A stretch of 64,000 nt of DNA from Chelydra serpentina (GCA_037349315.1 JBAIAC010000007.1:52353001-52417000); one strand, 5' to 3'; shown: positions 11,930-22,560, counted from the stretch's first letter. A program made the numbers and translations. Notes: generated by a model from the sequence alone, not told the origin.

Positions 11930-12600
11930 GCCGATCTTAGATGTAAGGCAGCTAAATAAGTTCATGAAGCCTCAAAAGTTCAGGATGATTCTAGCAACTA
12001 GAACTTCTTGTCTAGAGGAAAGGAACTGGTTTTTGTCCCTCAACCTGCAGGATGCCTACTTCCCTATAACTATACACCCATCACACAGGAAATACCTACA
12101 CTTCGCCGCAGACCAAGGTCATTTCCAGTATTGGGTGCTTCCCTTCTGCCTAGCTTTGATCCCAAGGGTGTTTTTGAAGGTTCTAACAGTACTCGTGGCT
12201 TACCTTTGGCAGGAAGTGATTCTCGTCTTCCTGTATCTTAACAATTGGCTTCTTGAAGGCCACTCTTTTGAGGCAGTGGTCTGATCCACTCAGAAGGCCC
12301 TTGCTGTGTTGTGGGAATTGGGCTTATTGCTGAATGCAAAGAAATCCATGTTAGTACCGCTGCAAAGGATCCAGTTTATATAGGAGCATACTTGGACTCC
12401 GTGACAGCCAGAGTGTACCTCCCTTTAGACAGATTTGTGACTCTGTCAACACTGATGGGGATGATTCAAAGAAGTCCTTGGACATTAATAAGGATCTGTC
12501 TTCAACTCCTTGGCCATATGGCAGCATTCAGCAGTTATGCAAGGATGTGCCTCCTCTGCTTTCCAGGCTGGTTGAGAACTGCCTGTTTTCTGACTAGGGG
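11930..12600 (+). pseudogene. DIRS reverse transcriptase remnant
   Basis: The frame from about 11925 reads RPILDVRQLNKFMKPQKF, then a SLNLQDAYFPITIHPSHRKY block (about 12039-12098), then a FQYWVLPFCLALIPRVF block (about 12123-12173). These match the RT fingers and palm of DIRS elements, where the usual consensus is LDLQDAYFHI and VLPFGL. The catalytic box reads FLYLNNWLL near 12229-12255, where the family has YLDDWLL, so both catalytic aspartates are asparagine. A stop at 12282 and a frame change lead to the thumb-like part (WELGLLLNAKKSML and later). Enzyme activity is lost. Confidence 0.75.
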
Positions 12601-12819
12601 CACCTTGGCAGTTGGCAGTCCCTTTGCACATAAAAAACTCCCTAAGCAGTTTAGGAGATAGTCTGGACTCTTCATATCCTTTGCAAATAGATCTAAGGGG
12701 GCGGGGGTGCTCCCATTTCTGCTCAGATTTTCTAAATGGATATCCGGTTGTATCTATACTTGTTATGAGTCTGCAGGTACTCAGCCCCCGCTCCTTTGAA
12801 GATGGAAGTGTTACTCACC

Positions 12820-13110
12820 CTGTGCAGTAACTGTTGTTCTTCAAGATGTGCATCCCTATGGGTGCTCCAGTATCTGCCCTCTTTCCCCTCTGCTTCGGTT
12901 GTTGCCTAGGGGATCACTGAGTAGAGAAGCAACTGAGGGCAATTTGCCCATGCATGCCTATATAGCCTCTGTGTCTTCCACAAGGACAGCACGGACTGAA
13001 TGGGCTCTGCTAGCTAGAGGTCTCTGATTGAGGGCTTGAGAGGTGCATGCACTACTGAAGTGTAACACCCACAGGGACACAAATCTCAAAGAACTACAGT
13101 TACAGCACAG
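12820..13110. repeat. Fold-back terminal unit of the DIRS element
   Basis: CCTGTGCAGTAACTGTTGTT at about 12820 is the inverted partner of AACTACAGTTACAGCACAGG ending near 13110. The arms of roughly 50 bp (12820-12872 and 13048-13110) enclose about 175 bp. The left arm also repeats, in the same direction, the outer end at 9645. DIRS elements carry inverted termini plus an internal complementary region for circle formation during replication; this unit fits that scheme. Confidence 0.6.
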
Positions 13111-14080
13111 GAGGAATAACACTTGCTTTTGGGCCAGACTTCAAGGTGAATAACTGAGCAGCGTGGACTGACTTAAATCAAAACTGTTTAAATCACCAAT
13201 TTTTTTTCATTTAAGTCAGCAAGCAGGAAACCTTGATTTAAAAAATAGATTTTAATCATGTTTTGCATTTTTGGTTATTTAGTAATTGTTAGTAGTAAAG
13301 TATTTTACTAGTAGTAAAAGTTTTTGTTACTTCTTAGTTATTTTCCAAAAGAAAAGTTGTTTTTTAAGTTGGTAATCATTAAGACATGTTGATTCCCAAC
13401 TAAATATAGCATTTATGCTAAATTTGCTGCTTTTTGCTAACCAGGAGGATACACTATATCTATAAATATTTATTTAAGCAATTATATAGTTTAATTTACA
13501 TTTATTCTGAGTCTTAATTTTTACATTTTTTTTGATTGTTAGACAATGGTGAAGGATTCATTTCATATTTATTAGATTAATTTTGTATTTGTGTGTCAAA
13601 CTCTGGCTAGAATTTCACAAATTTAAATGCACAAAAACAGTATTTTATTTTTTTATTAAGCACAACTGCCTTACGTCCTGGATACAGAAGAGAAAAGTTT
13701 ATCAAAACATTTTTTACATTTAAAACTGACTTAATAAACAATGTGTGTGTAGTTAATTAATTGAACTGATTGTTTGTGGTTACCATGTCCTCCAAGACTT
13801 TAGAACTGGTAGCTCTCACCCTCCCACGCCTAGTTTTTATTCATTGATTGGAAGAAGAAAACAAGCTTTCCTGCTTTTTCATCACTAAAGTGAACTAGTC
13901 ATTGAACTGAACTAACTTAAATAAACTGAAATGAAGAAAATATTCTGTCTGCATCTGTAGAAAAGGCTACTAGTGTCCAAAACTGGTTTAGCACTTCAAT
14001 AAACACTGGTTCCAGATGCTTCCACCTGTTCAGTGATATGACTTTCTTTAAAACTTGGCAATAAACATATATTTAAGGCC

Positions 14081-15352
14081 AGAGGGATCATCATGATTAT
14101 CTAATCTGTCCTCCTGCACATCACAGGCCACAGAACCTCAGCCACCCACTCCAGCAATAGACCATAATCTCTGAATGAGTTAGTGAAGTCCTCAAATCAC
14201 GATTTAAAGACTTCAGGTTACAGAGACTCCACCATTTACCCCTATATCATATCTAGGAATTTAGTTTCTAATATTCTTTAGAAGTGCCTTCTTATTGTCC
14301 TTAGCCTGGCCAGTCATGGATTTTTCTCTGATGTCTTTAGCTTCCTTTATCCATTTTCTATTCTTCATAACTTCTGATTGCACTATACATTGATTGCTGC
14401 ATGAGACCTCCAGCATATGTCTCCTAAATTGAATTCCTCAATTACAGCACCATTTCTGTCAATACACCTGTCTGTAAGGAATAACTCATTCTTTTCTCTG
14501 GTTTGATTTGGTGGCCTATAACACCCCCCCCCCCCCACCAGACCACATGCTGGGCTTTGTTAGTTACCACATTGATCCATATGTAATCAGGATCCCGTGA
14601 TTCTAAATGATCAATAACTATAAAACAGGTAATGGTGTCTAATGTAGAGTGGCCTGCCATGCACACACTTTTTTTCCTATTCTATTCTTCCTGAACAGGT
14701 GATAACCCATCATGTGAATTGTCCCACCAGATTTCAGTATTGCCAATTGTATATATATTTCCTCATCAATAAGAATTTCTAATTCCTCTTAGGAGTCCGG
14801 TTAACAACTAGCATTGGTATACAAATAGTGGAAATGTGTATTTTCTTCGCGTATTTTGTCACATCAATTCAATTTGTTCATGACGTCTTGAGTTTGAGTT
14901 TTGTACTGCATTTGCCTCCTTAGCACCTCTTCTTGTACTGGTATTTCAGTACCCTCTTAGCTGCTCCAGCTAGTCTCTATAGAGAAGGTTAGCCCCCAAT
15001 CTGTGAGATGCTGGGCATCCTGTTTTTATTGCTCCCTCTTCCACTGGAATATGGCCCAGTGTTCCACAAAACCTATACCTGTAGCCGCTCACCAACTCTG
15101 TAGCCAAAATTCACCTTCTGTATTTTCTGCCTTCTCTTGCTCATTGGATTGGTAGACTTTCCAATGAAATCACTTGGACTCTCCTTTTCTTTTGCTACCT
15201 TCCAAGGTGCCTGAGGTCTTCTCTAATTTGAGCAGTTCCATGTAATTCTGTGTCATTGTCTCCAATGTGTATCCTCATGAGTGGAGACTTGCCAGACAAC
15301 TTCATAATCTTGTCTAATCTCATAATCTCACTCCCAGGAGACAGCACATGTA
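14081..15352. mobile_element. Unidentified 1.3-kb insertion inside hAT copy D
   Basis: The block begins GGCCAGAGGGATCATCATGA and interrupts otherwise collinear hAT sequence. Its first 200 bp (including CACAGGCCACAGAACCTCAG) resemble, from memory, a widespread turtle retroposon fragment. The remainder is CT-rich with no recognised coding motif. A poly(C) run lies near 14524-14537. Boundaries come from comparison with copy B and could be off by tens of bases. Confidence 0.45.
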
Positions 15353-15429
15353 TGGCTTAATATTATTTTTATAAAATTTAAATGATTGTATACACAATGG
15401 TAAGTTTAGGCCTTAGCATACATTTATGC

Positions 15430-15476
15430 TGAAATAAATTTGTTAGTCTCTAAGGTGCTACAAGTTTTTCTTTCTT
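15430..15476 (-). repeat. SINE core fragment
   Basis: TTTGTTAGTCTCTAAGGTGC is the reverse complement of the GCACCTTAGAGACTAACAAA core of the turtle SINE-like repeat. It sits within hAT copy D and so inserted after it. Confidence 0.5.
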
Positions 15477-15590
15477 ATTTTCATTTTTAAGTAGGTTCAT
15501 TTAAAAAATAAAACAAAACTGTAATTTAAATAAAAAATCCAATTTAAATAAAAGCTGATTTTAAAAAATCTATTTTTATGCACCCTGAGA

Positions 15591-16137
15591 CTAAGTAATG
15601 GAAAAAAAAAAATTGGAACCCCTGCAGGATCAGGCTAAGGGTGCAAGGTGGCATTATCTATACCCCTAAACTGGGAGGGGGATGAAGGGACTTATTCACC
15701 CCACTCCCCAAGGACTCCTAAGTGAAGTACTGCAATGGTTGGGTTGTGAACCCTGCAGAGGGATATTCTGACCAGGGCTTTGAAAAATGTCGGACACCCA
15801 CTAGCTGGTCGACCAAGGCCAAAATGTAAAAAGTGGACACTGGCCTCATTTTACGGGTGCCAAACTTGAGAGACTTTGAGCCTGATTTGCAGAGGTGCCG
15901 AGTGCCTGCAGCTGCAACTCCCATAGACTTCAGTTGGAGTCGTCAGTGTTCAGTACCTCTGAAAATCAGGCCCAAAGTGAGTCAGATTGGGTACCAAAAA
16001 TCAGTGAACACATTTCATACCTAACTCTTCAACTTACTGCCTGGAGAAGAGATAATTGTGAACAAGGCCTGTATCTTGTAAGAAGCACACCCCTTACCAC
16101 CTCCAGTCATTGGGGGAATTTGTGTTCTGGGATTTCT
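15591..16137. other. Non-coding spacer between transposons
   Basis: No family is confidently recognised. The segment AAATCAGGCCCAAAGTGAG and nearby sequence look like an old repeat tail. No coding signal is supported. Confidence 0.35.
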
Positions 16138-16464
16138 GCGGGGTGGATAAAAATCAATGAGTTAAATAAAAAAAATCTGATTTTGATAGTTTTTTTTCCC
16201 CCCTAAAAAAGCATTTTATCTAAAGATAGTTTTAATGAAGATACATAATAGCTCAAATATATCTCTTCATGGAATAGGGATTATAAATTCTAATTCTATA
16301 GTATGAGACAATATAGGCATGTAATGTTTAAGAAAATGTTTGTAAATGAGTTCCAGTAGTTCATGGATTAGGGACCCAATTTTATGAGGTTCCAGGGGCT
16401 TCTGTATAGATTATTTAGGTTCATCTTTCTATCTGCCCAGTGGGACTCAGTGCTAAGTCTAGAA

Positions 16465-17158
16465 CAGTGGTTCCCAAACTGGGGTTCCCAAAATGTTACA
16501 GGGGGTTCTTGGGGGAAAAAAATCCCTAATGGTGGACAGAGCTGTCCCTAAGGACCCCGGGCAGCATGGGGCCAGCAGCTGGAGTCCCTGGACTTCCAAG
16601 AGCTAAGCAGATCAAAGCAAGCATATTTATCACACTGAGGAGATTTAAACTTCAAGACTCCTTATAAGAAATGGAAAGGGAGGTGGATATTTTTTTGTTT
16701 TTAAAATTAAATAGGCAGCTAGTATTGTTTTTAAAATTATGAAGAACAAGTTTAAGTTTTGTTGTAACAAGCAGTCTAGGCAAACAACGCACAAGACCTG
16801 AATGCTTATTTAGGAGGAACTCTTTGAATTGGCTTCTTAAATATCTTCATGCTGTTTCACATCTGATACTCCTTGATGAAACATGGGAGCCTTCTTCAAA
16901 GTGATACAAGCTACAAAACTGAGATTTTGGAAGTGTTACTGTTTTCATAATGTAATAAAAATACTGTAATGATTAATAAATAGTGTGTAATAAGCATGTC
17001 ATAAAAACAAATTTTATATTTCCAAGATCACTGCTTTTATAATTTATACTCAGGTAAAGAAGAAAATCCCTGGAAATATTCATTTTTAGGAGGAGGTTTG
17101 CGAGACTTGACATTTTTTTGAAAGGGGTTCACAGGATGTTAAAGTTTGGGCACCACTG
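16465..17158. mobile_element. Non-autonomous hAT element (Charlie/Zaphod-like ends) inside copy C
   Basis: The termini are CAGTGGTTCCCAAACTGGGG and, inward from the right, CAGTGGTGCCCAAACTTTAA, a well-matched inverted repeat. A perfect 8-bp duplication GTCTAGAA flanks it (16457-16464 and 17159-17166). The 694 bp hold no long frame, so it moved with transposase supplied in trans. It is younger than the host hAT copy. Confidence 0.85.
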
Positions 17159-17717
17159 GTCTAGAAGATACCATCAGAGATGCTTAGTTTTGCAGTTCTC
17201 AAACTGTGGATTTGTGTCTCCAGAGATAACATGCTTGTTAACAGCAAAAATGTTTTTAAATAAATATATAGCGGTGAGAAATAACAGACATCAACCCTAT
17301 TGTCCCTCTGCAAATTTGTATAGAGAGTCAATCCCTTACCTCTCTTTAAAAGTGCAAAGTTTCAAAAAGGTCAATGAATAGAAGATTGTTGGGGTCAGAA
17401 TAGTTCTGGACAAGGAGAAGAAGTTTGGAGATAAATGTGAGAAGGGAGAAACAGGTAGTAGAAACAAAAGTGAAACTGTTTGAGCAGCACATTCCAGAAG
17501 TCTTGAGGTCTTTCTGAGTGTAGCCTTCATTGATTTGAGATCTACCATACCCTTCTCTCACTAGAAGGGAAAACCTATAATGGCAGCAGGCCATAAAAGA
17601 GACCCAGTTTGGGAATAAGAACCATTCAAGAAATATATGTTTGCTGATGATGATTTAAAGAATGTCACACCAGTGAACTGGTGGAAGTCACTTAAGCACT
17701 TGGATTCAGAGACTGTT

Positions 17718-17813
17718 GAAGTGCTAAAAATGAGATTATCAGCAGTAGCTTTTTCTGCCAGTGTAGAAAGAATCTTTTCTTCCTTTGGACTAATTCATTC
17801 CAAACTGAGTTAG
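17718..17813 (+). pseudogene. hAT transposase C-terminal dimerisation segment
   Basis: This 31-codon piece ends with a stop at 17811-17813. It contains FSASVERIFSSFGLIHSKLS, which matches the hAT C-terminal dimerisation block (usual pattern S..VER.FS.....), where the conserved Ser/Glu/Arg-Phe core is kept. The upstream transposase domain with catalytic acids is not readable. It belongs to copy C and marks the family as hAT independent of its termini. Confidence 0.7.
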
Positions 17814-18075
17814 CTGTAGAAGCCAATATTTTAAGTTTCTCATGTTGACCTGGCTGACATAGTCAATTTAATTTTTGGTTTTTTTATATTTCATTTAACT
17901 ATTTTTGTTAAAAACAGTTTTAATAAACAAACCTGATTTTAAAAAACTTGAATGTTTCACTAAATTCCAAAATTCATATGCTTGTTTTGTTAAAATATTA
18001 TATGTTTGCTTTTGAAGAAAAAAATCCAGAATACATAATGTTGTTGTTTATTTAAATAAAATAATTTAAATGTCT

Positions 18076-18654
18076 GGTGCTGTTCTCCTAATACAGCATG
18101 GCAAGAAAATCCTCCAAATGTTAATGATTAACCTGTTGAACTGGAGATAGTTCGCCTCCCAATGACTTCATAAATATCTGCTTCAATTACCTTTGGTAAA
18201 TGAAATCACCAAATAATCATGCATTTTCTAATATAGCTGTAAAACTAATATGAAAAGTTTTCAAAATAAATCACTTAAAAATGTATAATGTGTACTTTCT
18301 AAAAATGAATCCTACATCTATCTCTGAAGTTAAACTGTGTACTGAGCATTCCTCAGTGCAGTATTTGCAAACTTCCAGAAATTTGCTTGAAAATCATTAG
18401 GAATCAATTCATAGAAAGTGTGGTGGTATAAAACCAAGCCATTCTTGTTATAGCCCCCCCCCCCCCAATGGTATTGTAAAAACACTTTCTGTGTTCAGTT
18501 TACTCAGTTGGCTGAAGAGCTTTTTGTGAAGCTTTGGGGTGGAGGGATGGACTTTGGGTTGAAACCAAGAACGTTCAATTTCAGCCTGAAAAATGATTCT
18601 ATTTTTAAAAGTGTTCTCAGGTACTGAAAGGCAATGATATGTTGGGGAAGAGGG
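18076..18654. other. Non-coding sequence, possibly the tail of copy C
   Basis: AT-rich, with no exon. A C-run lies near 18453-18466. Part may be the undetermined right end of the preceding hAT element. Confidence 0.35.
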
Positions 18655-19610
18655 AACAGGGCTTTTGTAAAGGAAAGTCATGCCTCACCTATCTGTTAGA
18701 ATTCTTTGATGGAGTCAACAAACGTGGACAAGGGTGAGCCAGTGGATTTAGTGTACTTTGACTTTCAGAAGATCCTTTACCAAAGGCTCATAAGCACAGT
18801 AAGCAGTCATGGGATAAGAGGGAAGGTCCTCTCAGGATCAGTAACTAGTTAAAAGATAAGAAATAAAGGATAGGTATGAATGGTCAGTTTTCACAATGGG
18901 GAGAAATAAATAGTGGGATCCCTGAAGCATCTGAACTGGGACCTGTGCTGTTCAACATATTCATAAAATGATCTGGAAAAGGAGATGAAGAGTGAGGTGA
19001 CAAAATTTGCAGATGATATAAAATTACTCATGCTAGCTAAGTTCAACACTGACTGCAGAGAGTTACAAAGGAATCTCTCAAAACTGGGTGACTGGGCAAC
19101 CAAAGATGTGTCTACTCTGCAATTAAACACCTGTGGCTGCCCAGTGTCAGCTGAGGTGGTCTTGGATTATGAAACTGCAGTGTGGAGATTGGGGCTCAGG
19201 TGGGAGCCTGAGCTCTGGGACTCTCCCCTCTGCCAAGGCCCCAGAACTTGGGTTCCAGCCCAAGCCCCAATGTCCATACCACAGTTTTACAGTCCTGCAG
19301 CCTGAGCCCCATGATCTTGAGTCAGCTGACATCAGCCAGGAGCAGGTGTTTAGTTGTACTGTAGACAAACCCAAAAATGGCAGATGAAATTCAGTGTTGA
19401 TAAGTATGAAGTAATGTATGTTGGAAAAAATAATCCCAACTGTACATACAAAATTATGGGGTCTAAATTAGCTTTTACCACTCAGAGATCTTGGAATCGT
19501 GGATAGTTCTGTGAAAATATTTGCTCAATGTGCAACAGCAGTCAACAAAAGCTAACAAAGGTAGGAACCATTACGAAAAGGATAGTTTGTTTTAGCATCT
19601 ATCATAATAT
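18655..19610 (+). mobile_element. CR1 LINE fragment, interrupted by a fold-back element
   Basis: Pieces of the CR1 reverse transcriptase are readable: a DLVYFDFQK-like block (about 18745-18770), then TKFADDIKLLMLAKFNTDCR at 18998-19057, where FADD is the RT catalytic box, then LSKLGDWATK. The frame is broken at 19104 by the fold-back insertion and resumes at 19374 (ATGGCAGATGAAATTCAGTG). The 3' end is truncated before the usual CR1 tail repeat. Confidence 0.75.
19104..19373. mobile_element. Fold-back (palindromic) MITE inside CR1
   Basis: The left arm GTGTCTACTCTGCAATTAAA pairs with the right arm ending GTTGTACTGTAGACAAACCC, and the internal arms continue with CAGTGTCAGCTGAG against its complement, so nearly the whole 270 bp can form a hairpin. 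The GTCTACACTGCA-type terminus recurs at 38908 and, more loosely, at 56644. CR1 sequence is collinear on either side, showing a simple insertion with a short A-rich target repeat. Confidence 0.7.
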
Positions 19611-19929
19611 GAGGGGTGTGGCTTAATTAGGTCACAACTGTATTAACTTCACTCATCTGGGAATCTTCTGTCAATAACATGTTACAGGTTTTCATTGCAT
19701 TCTCACTTGTTTCCACGTATTTGAGGATTACCATCAGCTTCCCACCCCTCCAAAGCTGTTCCCAACCTGCTGGGACCCCACCACTCTACCCTAGTTGGAA
19801 GGTTAAGGAGCTGGGGAAAGGATGTTGTCCAACTCTTATTTGTGAAGAAACCACACTCCCTATAAAACTAGTACCTTCATTTAGACACCTGCCACCAGCA
19901 GGCACCAGCAATGAGCTTGGCTGTCTCCT

Positions 19930-20490
19930 CTTCACCCCGACGGGCATCCCAGATACTTAAGTTATCTCCCTACCACTGACCAAAAATATACCTGCTTCCT
20001 AATCAGAGAGGTATATCCTGCTTCCCTGAATAACACAGGTGCCCATTATGATATTTTCTGAAGGATAATTGCCAATCCTCCCCATTTGTGTACAGATTTA
20101 GCCATCTCCTGATTCACATATCTTGTGGCCTTTCCAACCAGTGGTGGCTCAGCAGCTCCCCTCTATATCCTCTGCTGCAGCAGTTCAGACCAATTTATGG
20201 CTGCCCCCAGGAAAAAGTCCTGCATCTGTCATAAAGCTCTTTGCCTTGGTGAATGAGACAACGCTTTTATAAAATCACAAATCATTTTCATCCAGGTGTA
20301 CAATAATCATGTTCAGTGGCTGCTAAAGAGCATAAGATGGGAATCAGCTAGTTCCAGAGCATAGCTGTCCTTCCATCCCTATTCAGTTGTCTTGCCTTCA
20401 GGGTCCAGCTGGGAACCTCCAAGTGATCCAGCAACCCATCTGTGGGTCCAATGCACAATACGGCATCCGCAGATCCAAACAGCAGTTCAC
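19930..20490 (-). pseudogene. SGNH/GDSL-like hydrolase remnant of the Ngaro-like element
   Basis: Minus-strand pieces include CGCRIVHWTHRWVAGS (block I region, about 20470-20423), where the family has G-x-S and the serine here appears lost, and MIIVHLDENDL (about 20311-20279), corresponding to the block III G-x-N-D motif. SKWD-like SIWDARR near 19950 follows. Hydrolase domains of this type are known from several Ngaro-group elements; their role in the element life cycle is not settled. Stops interrupt the frame. Confidence 0.55.
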
Positions 20491-20929
20491 ATGAGTCGCT
20501 CCCTTGCTCCTGAAAACTGAAATCATAGTGATATTAGCCATTCACACTGTTGGACTCTGATTCTCATTTACTAGAATGCCAGTGTCTGGCTGCCTCTCTT
20601 GAGTCTCTATTCCCAGTTGGACGGCACTTATTGCCACAAGCTTCAATGAATAGGACCTGAATGCACAGCAGGAACCCTGCTGCTGTAAGCCCCTCTTTAA
20701 AGAATGCCTCAAACTGGTATTATGTGAGGTGCCTCCCATTGCCATGAAGAGAGGCCCATCCCCAGTCGGTTTCAGTGCTATATAAGTCCTTAACGGGCTA
20801 ATCCCTGCCTTGCCACCTCTTGCAGCGCAATGGAGTCCCCTTGCCCTCCTTGGTTTGTCTTTGACATCTCAGAGTTAAGGTGATTAATTGCTTGCCTTTT
20901 TATAAGTCCCTAATTCCACAGCCCTACCA

Positions 20930-21160
20930 GAGGTATCCCTTGCTGACCCCAGGCACCAGATCACCAACTCTAAATGCTCCAAAAAAATGCCACCAAGAAC
21001 TAGAATGTCTCCTGGCTTCATTGACATGTCTGGTGAAGAACTCACACCAGATCCCAAAATATCTGAATAGCGACAAGTTGTCAGAGCTTTCTTAGGGCCT
21101 TTGGATTGAGACCACTCCTCTAGCAACCTCTTAACTAAAAACCAGCTACAAGAACCTGGG
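20930..21160 (-). pseudogene. Tyrosine-recombinase remnant of the Ngaro-like element
   Basis: The minus-strand frame near 21000-20935 contains HFFGAFRVGDLVPG, which fits the recombinase helix with the first catalytic arginine (pattern AFFGAFRVGELV). The His/Arg and nucleophilic Tyr further along cannot be identified. A frameshift separates this from the preceding part of the domain. Confidence 0.55.
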
Positions 21161-21449
21161 TAACCTTTTATCTCTGATGAGGACCAAGAGATAGTGGTTG
21201 ATGCCAGCCTGTGGTGTTATCAATGACACCATATACTGAAGTACCTGATCTTCAGGAATAGGTCAAAATAGGCATCCATCTGAAACTGATTAACTCCTGT
21301 CATAAACCCTAAATGTTTGCAGTGCTACTGATCTCTGTGAAATCCAATAGCAGTCATGTGCCTAGGTTCCAAAGGGTTAGCAACATTTGTTCGGGTTCCT
21401 TGTTGGTTCCCAGTAACAAGTCTCAAAATCCCTCCATCTGTAATCAACA

Positions 21450-22090
21450 CAAAGTATTGCCTACACCATTATTAATTAACATTATTAATACTGGGCATGT
21501 GTTTAGCAGTAAAACAGATGTTAAGGTAAACACTGCAGGATGAATGCCCTCACCACCCTCATCACACTGAGTGATCTAAAGGACTGGCAATTGATAACAG
21601 GTACAGCCATCAGATTGTCACTCTAAAATCTCACTCTCTTGTGAGCTCCTTTCCCCTAAATTCTCGCTGTAACTAAAATGGGAAAGAATTCCAGGAATGT
21701 TATGTCCTTTACAATCCCCTTTTGTAGCCAGTCAGTGAGCCATTTGCCATGATGTGTGTTTACAAACACTAAAAACCCAAGCCTAGTGCCTCCTAATGCA
21801 TCAGAGTGAATATTTAGGTCTGCCTCTAGCATCTGTTCTTTTTTCTAAAAGGAAGCTCCATTACAGTGATTCAGGAACTGTTCCCATACCCATAAATCCC
21901 CTTTCATTTCTTTATTCACTCTTTTTTTTTGTAAATTGGTTGGGCCTTGTTATCCCAGAGGTGGCAGCTGAGAGGTGAGCACAAAATGACTCTCCTGGGG
22001 CCATGACTTGACATACAAAATTAAGATGACGAATAATAGCCTGTGGTTCATGCAGTGTAACTGCTTAGGATGCCCTGGCCCTCTGGAGCA
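21450..22090 (-). pseudogene. RT connection and RNase H remnant of the Ngaro-like element
   Basis: On the minus strand a block near 22080-21990 carries QLHCMNHRLLFVILILYVKS, which aligns in pattern with the QLQSLIGLLNFACQVV connection of this group. The RNase H part then shows ADLNIHSDALGGTRLGFLVF (about 21830-21770) and IVKDITFLEFFPILV (about 21705-21661). These match the family SDA-G and TFLEFFPI motifs, and SDNLMAVPVINCQS follows (about 21622-21581). The acidic residues in SDA, the E of LEFF and the D of SDN are still visible, but intervening stops make the product non-functional. Confidence 0.7.
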
Positions 22091-22560
22091 ATCCCAAAAG
22101 TTCTGCCAGCTTATTTGCTAGGGTCTAGAGATACCGGACTGTGTATCTAACTCCGTTCGTAAGTGGGTCAGCTTAACAGAGGGACCTATGTCTTTTCTCT
22201 TTGTAGTGGTACTCCCAGCCTACTATCGGGGCCTAGAATGAGGCCAGCAGGCTGGCACACTCTGAAATCTACTCTGCCCACAAACAGGAAGTAATACAGA
22301 TAGTTAACTACCTGTTTTAAACCAGCCTCCAGTACCACTGTCTATTCCAGTGTCCTGCTGAGCAATTCAAATTCTGAGCATAATATTGTTCAGGGTGTGA
22401 GGGGGCTCTGTCTGGATGAACAGGGCATATACACCTTTCCTCAGTGCACAGGAAGCCAGTGGTTTCTCTGATTTCCTCTGGCCAGCTCCCAGATAGGTGA
22501 TGCCTCCCCAACCTAAAGGAAGGGGGAACCCTTAAAGGAGCCATAACTCTTTTCTTCCTC

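Larger units (their letters stand above)
9645..13110 (+). mobile_element. DIRS-type tyrosine-recombinase retrotransposon, degenerate
   Basis: The left end (CTTCTTTGAGTGGTGTCCC) is repeated in inverted orientation at the right end near 13060-13100 (GGGACACAAATCTCAAAG), as expected for DIRS inverted termini. Between them, in order, are a gag-like region (about 10380-11560), a reverse-transcriptase region (about 11900-12600) and a short 3' remnant that may be the end of the recombinase frame. Stops and frameshifts break every frame. The RNase H, methyltransferase and most of the recombinase expected in a complete DIRS are missing around 12650-12700, so the copy is internally deleted as well as mutated. 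A SINE fragment is nested at 10552-10630. Confidence 0.75.
13150..15590 (-). mobile_element. AT-rich hAT-family remnant, copy D, split by an insertion
   Basis: The plus-strand right edge ends ATTTTTATGCACCCTG (about 15588), the reverse complement of the family start CAGGGTGGAT with one change. Sequence shared with copies A and B occurs at 13180-14080 and again at 15352-15590, all in reverse orientation. The middle, about 14081-15352, is unrelated. Fragments matching the transposase C-terminal segment lie at about 13930-14060 (reverse). Stops and indels are frequent. Confidence 0.6.
16138..18075 (+). mobile_element. AT-rich hAT-family element, copy C, interrupted by a second hAT
   Basis: The left end GGGGTGGATAAAAATCAATG carries the family terminus. 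The element continues to 16456, is interrupted by the 694-bp hAT at 16465-17158, and resumes at 17167. It retains the best-preserved transposase piece of the four copies (17718-17813). The right end is not clear and may extend beyond the AT-rich stretch near 18075. Confidence 0.6.
19680..22560 (-). mobile_element. Ngaro-like tyrosine-recombinase retrotransposon with SGNH-hydrolase domain, degenerate
   Basis: Read on the minus strand, the domains follow in order: reverse-transcriptase connection (about 22090-21980), RNase H (about 21900-21450), recombinase-like region (about 21160-20930) and an SGNH/GDSL-type hydrolase region (about 20490-19930). This domain order is known for Ngaro and relatives. 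Every frame carries stops and frameshifts. The reverse-transcriptase palm is not readable, and the 22250-22560 segment (CT-rich on the plus strand) may be a 5' portion or a different repeat. Limits are approximate. Confidence 0.65.
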
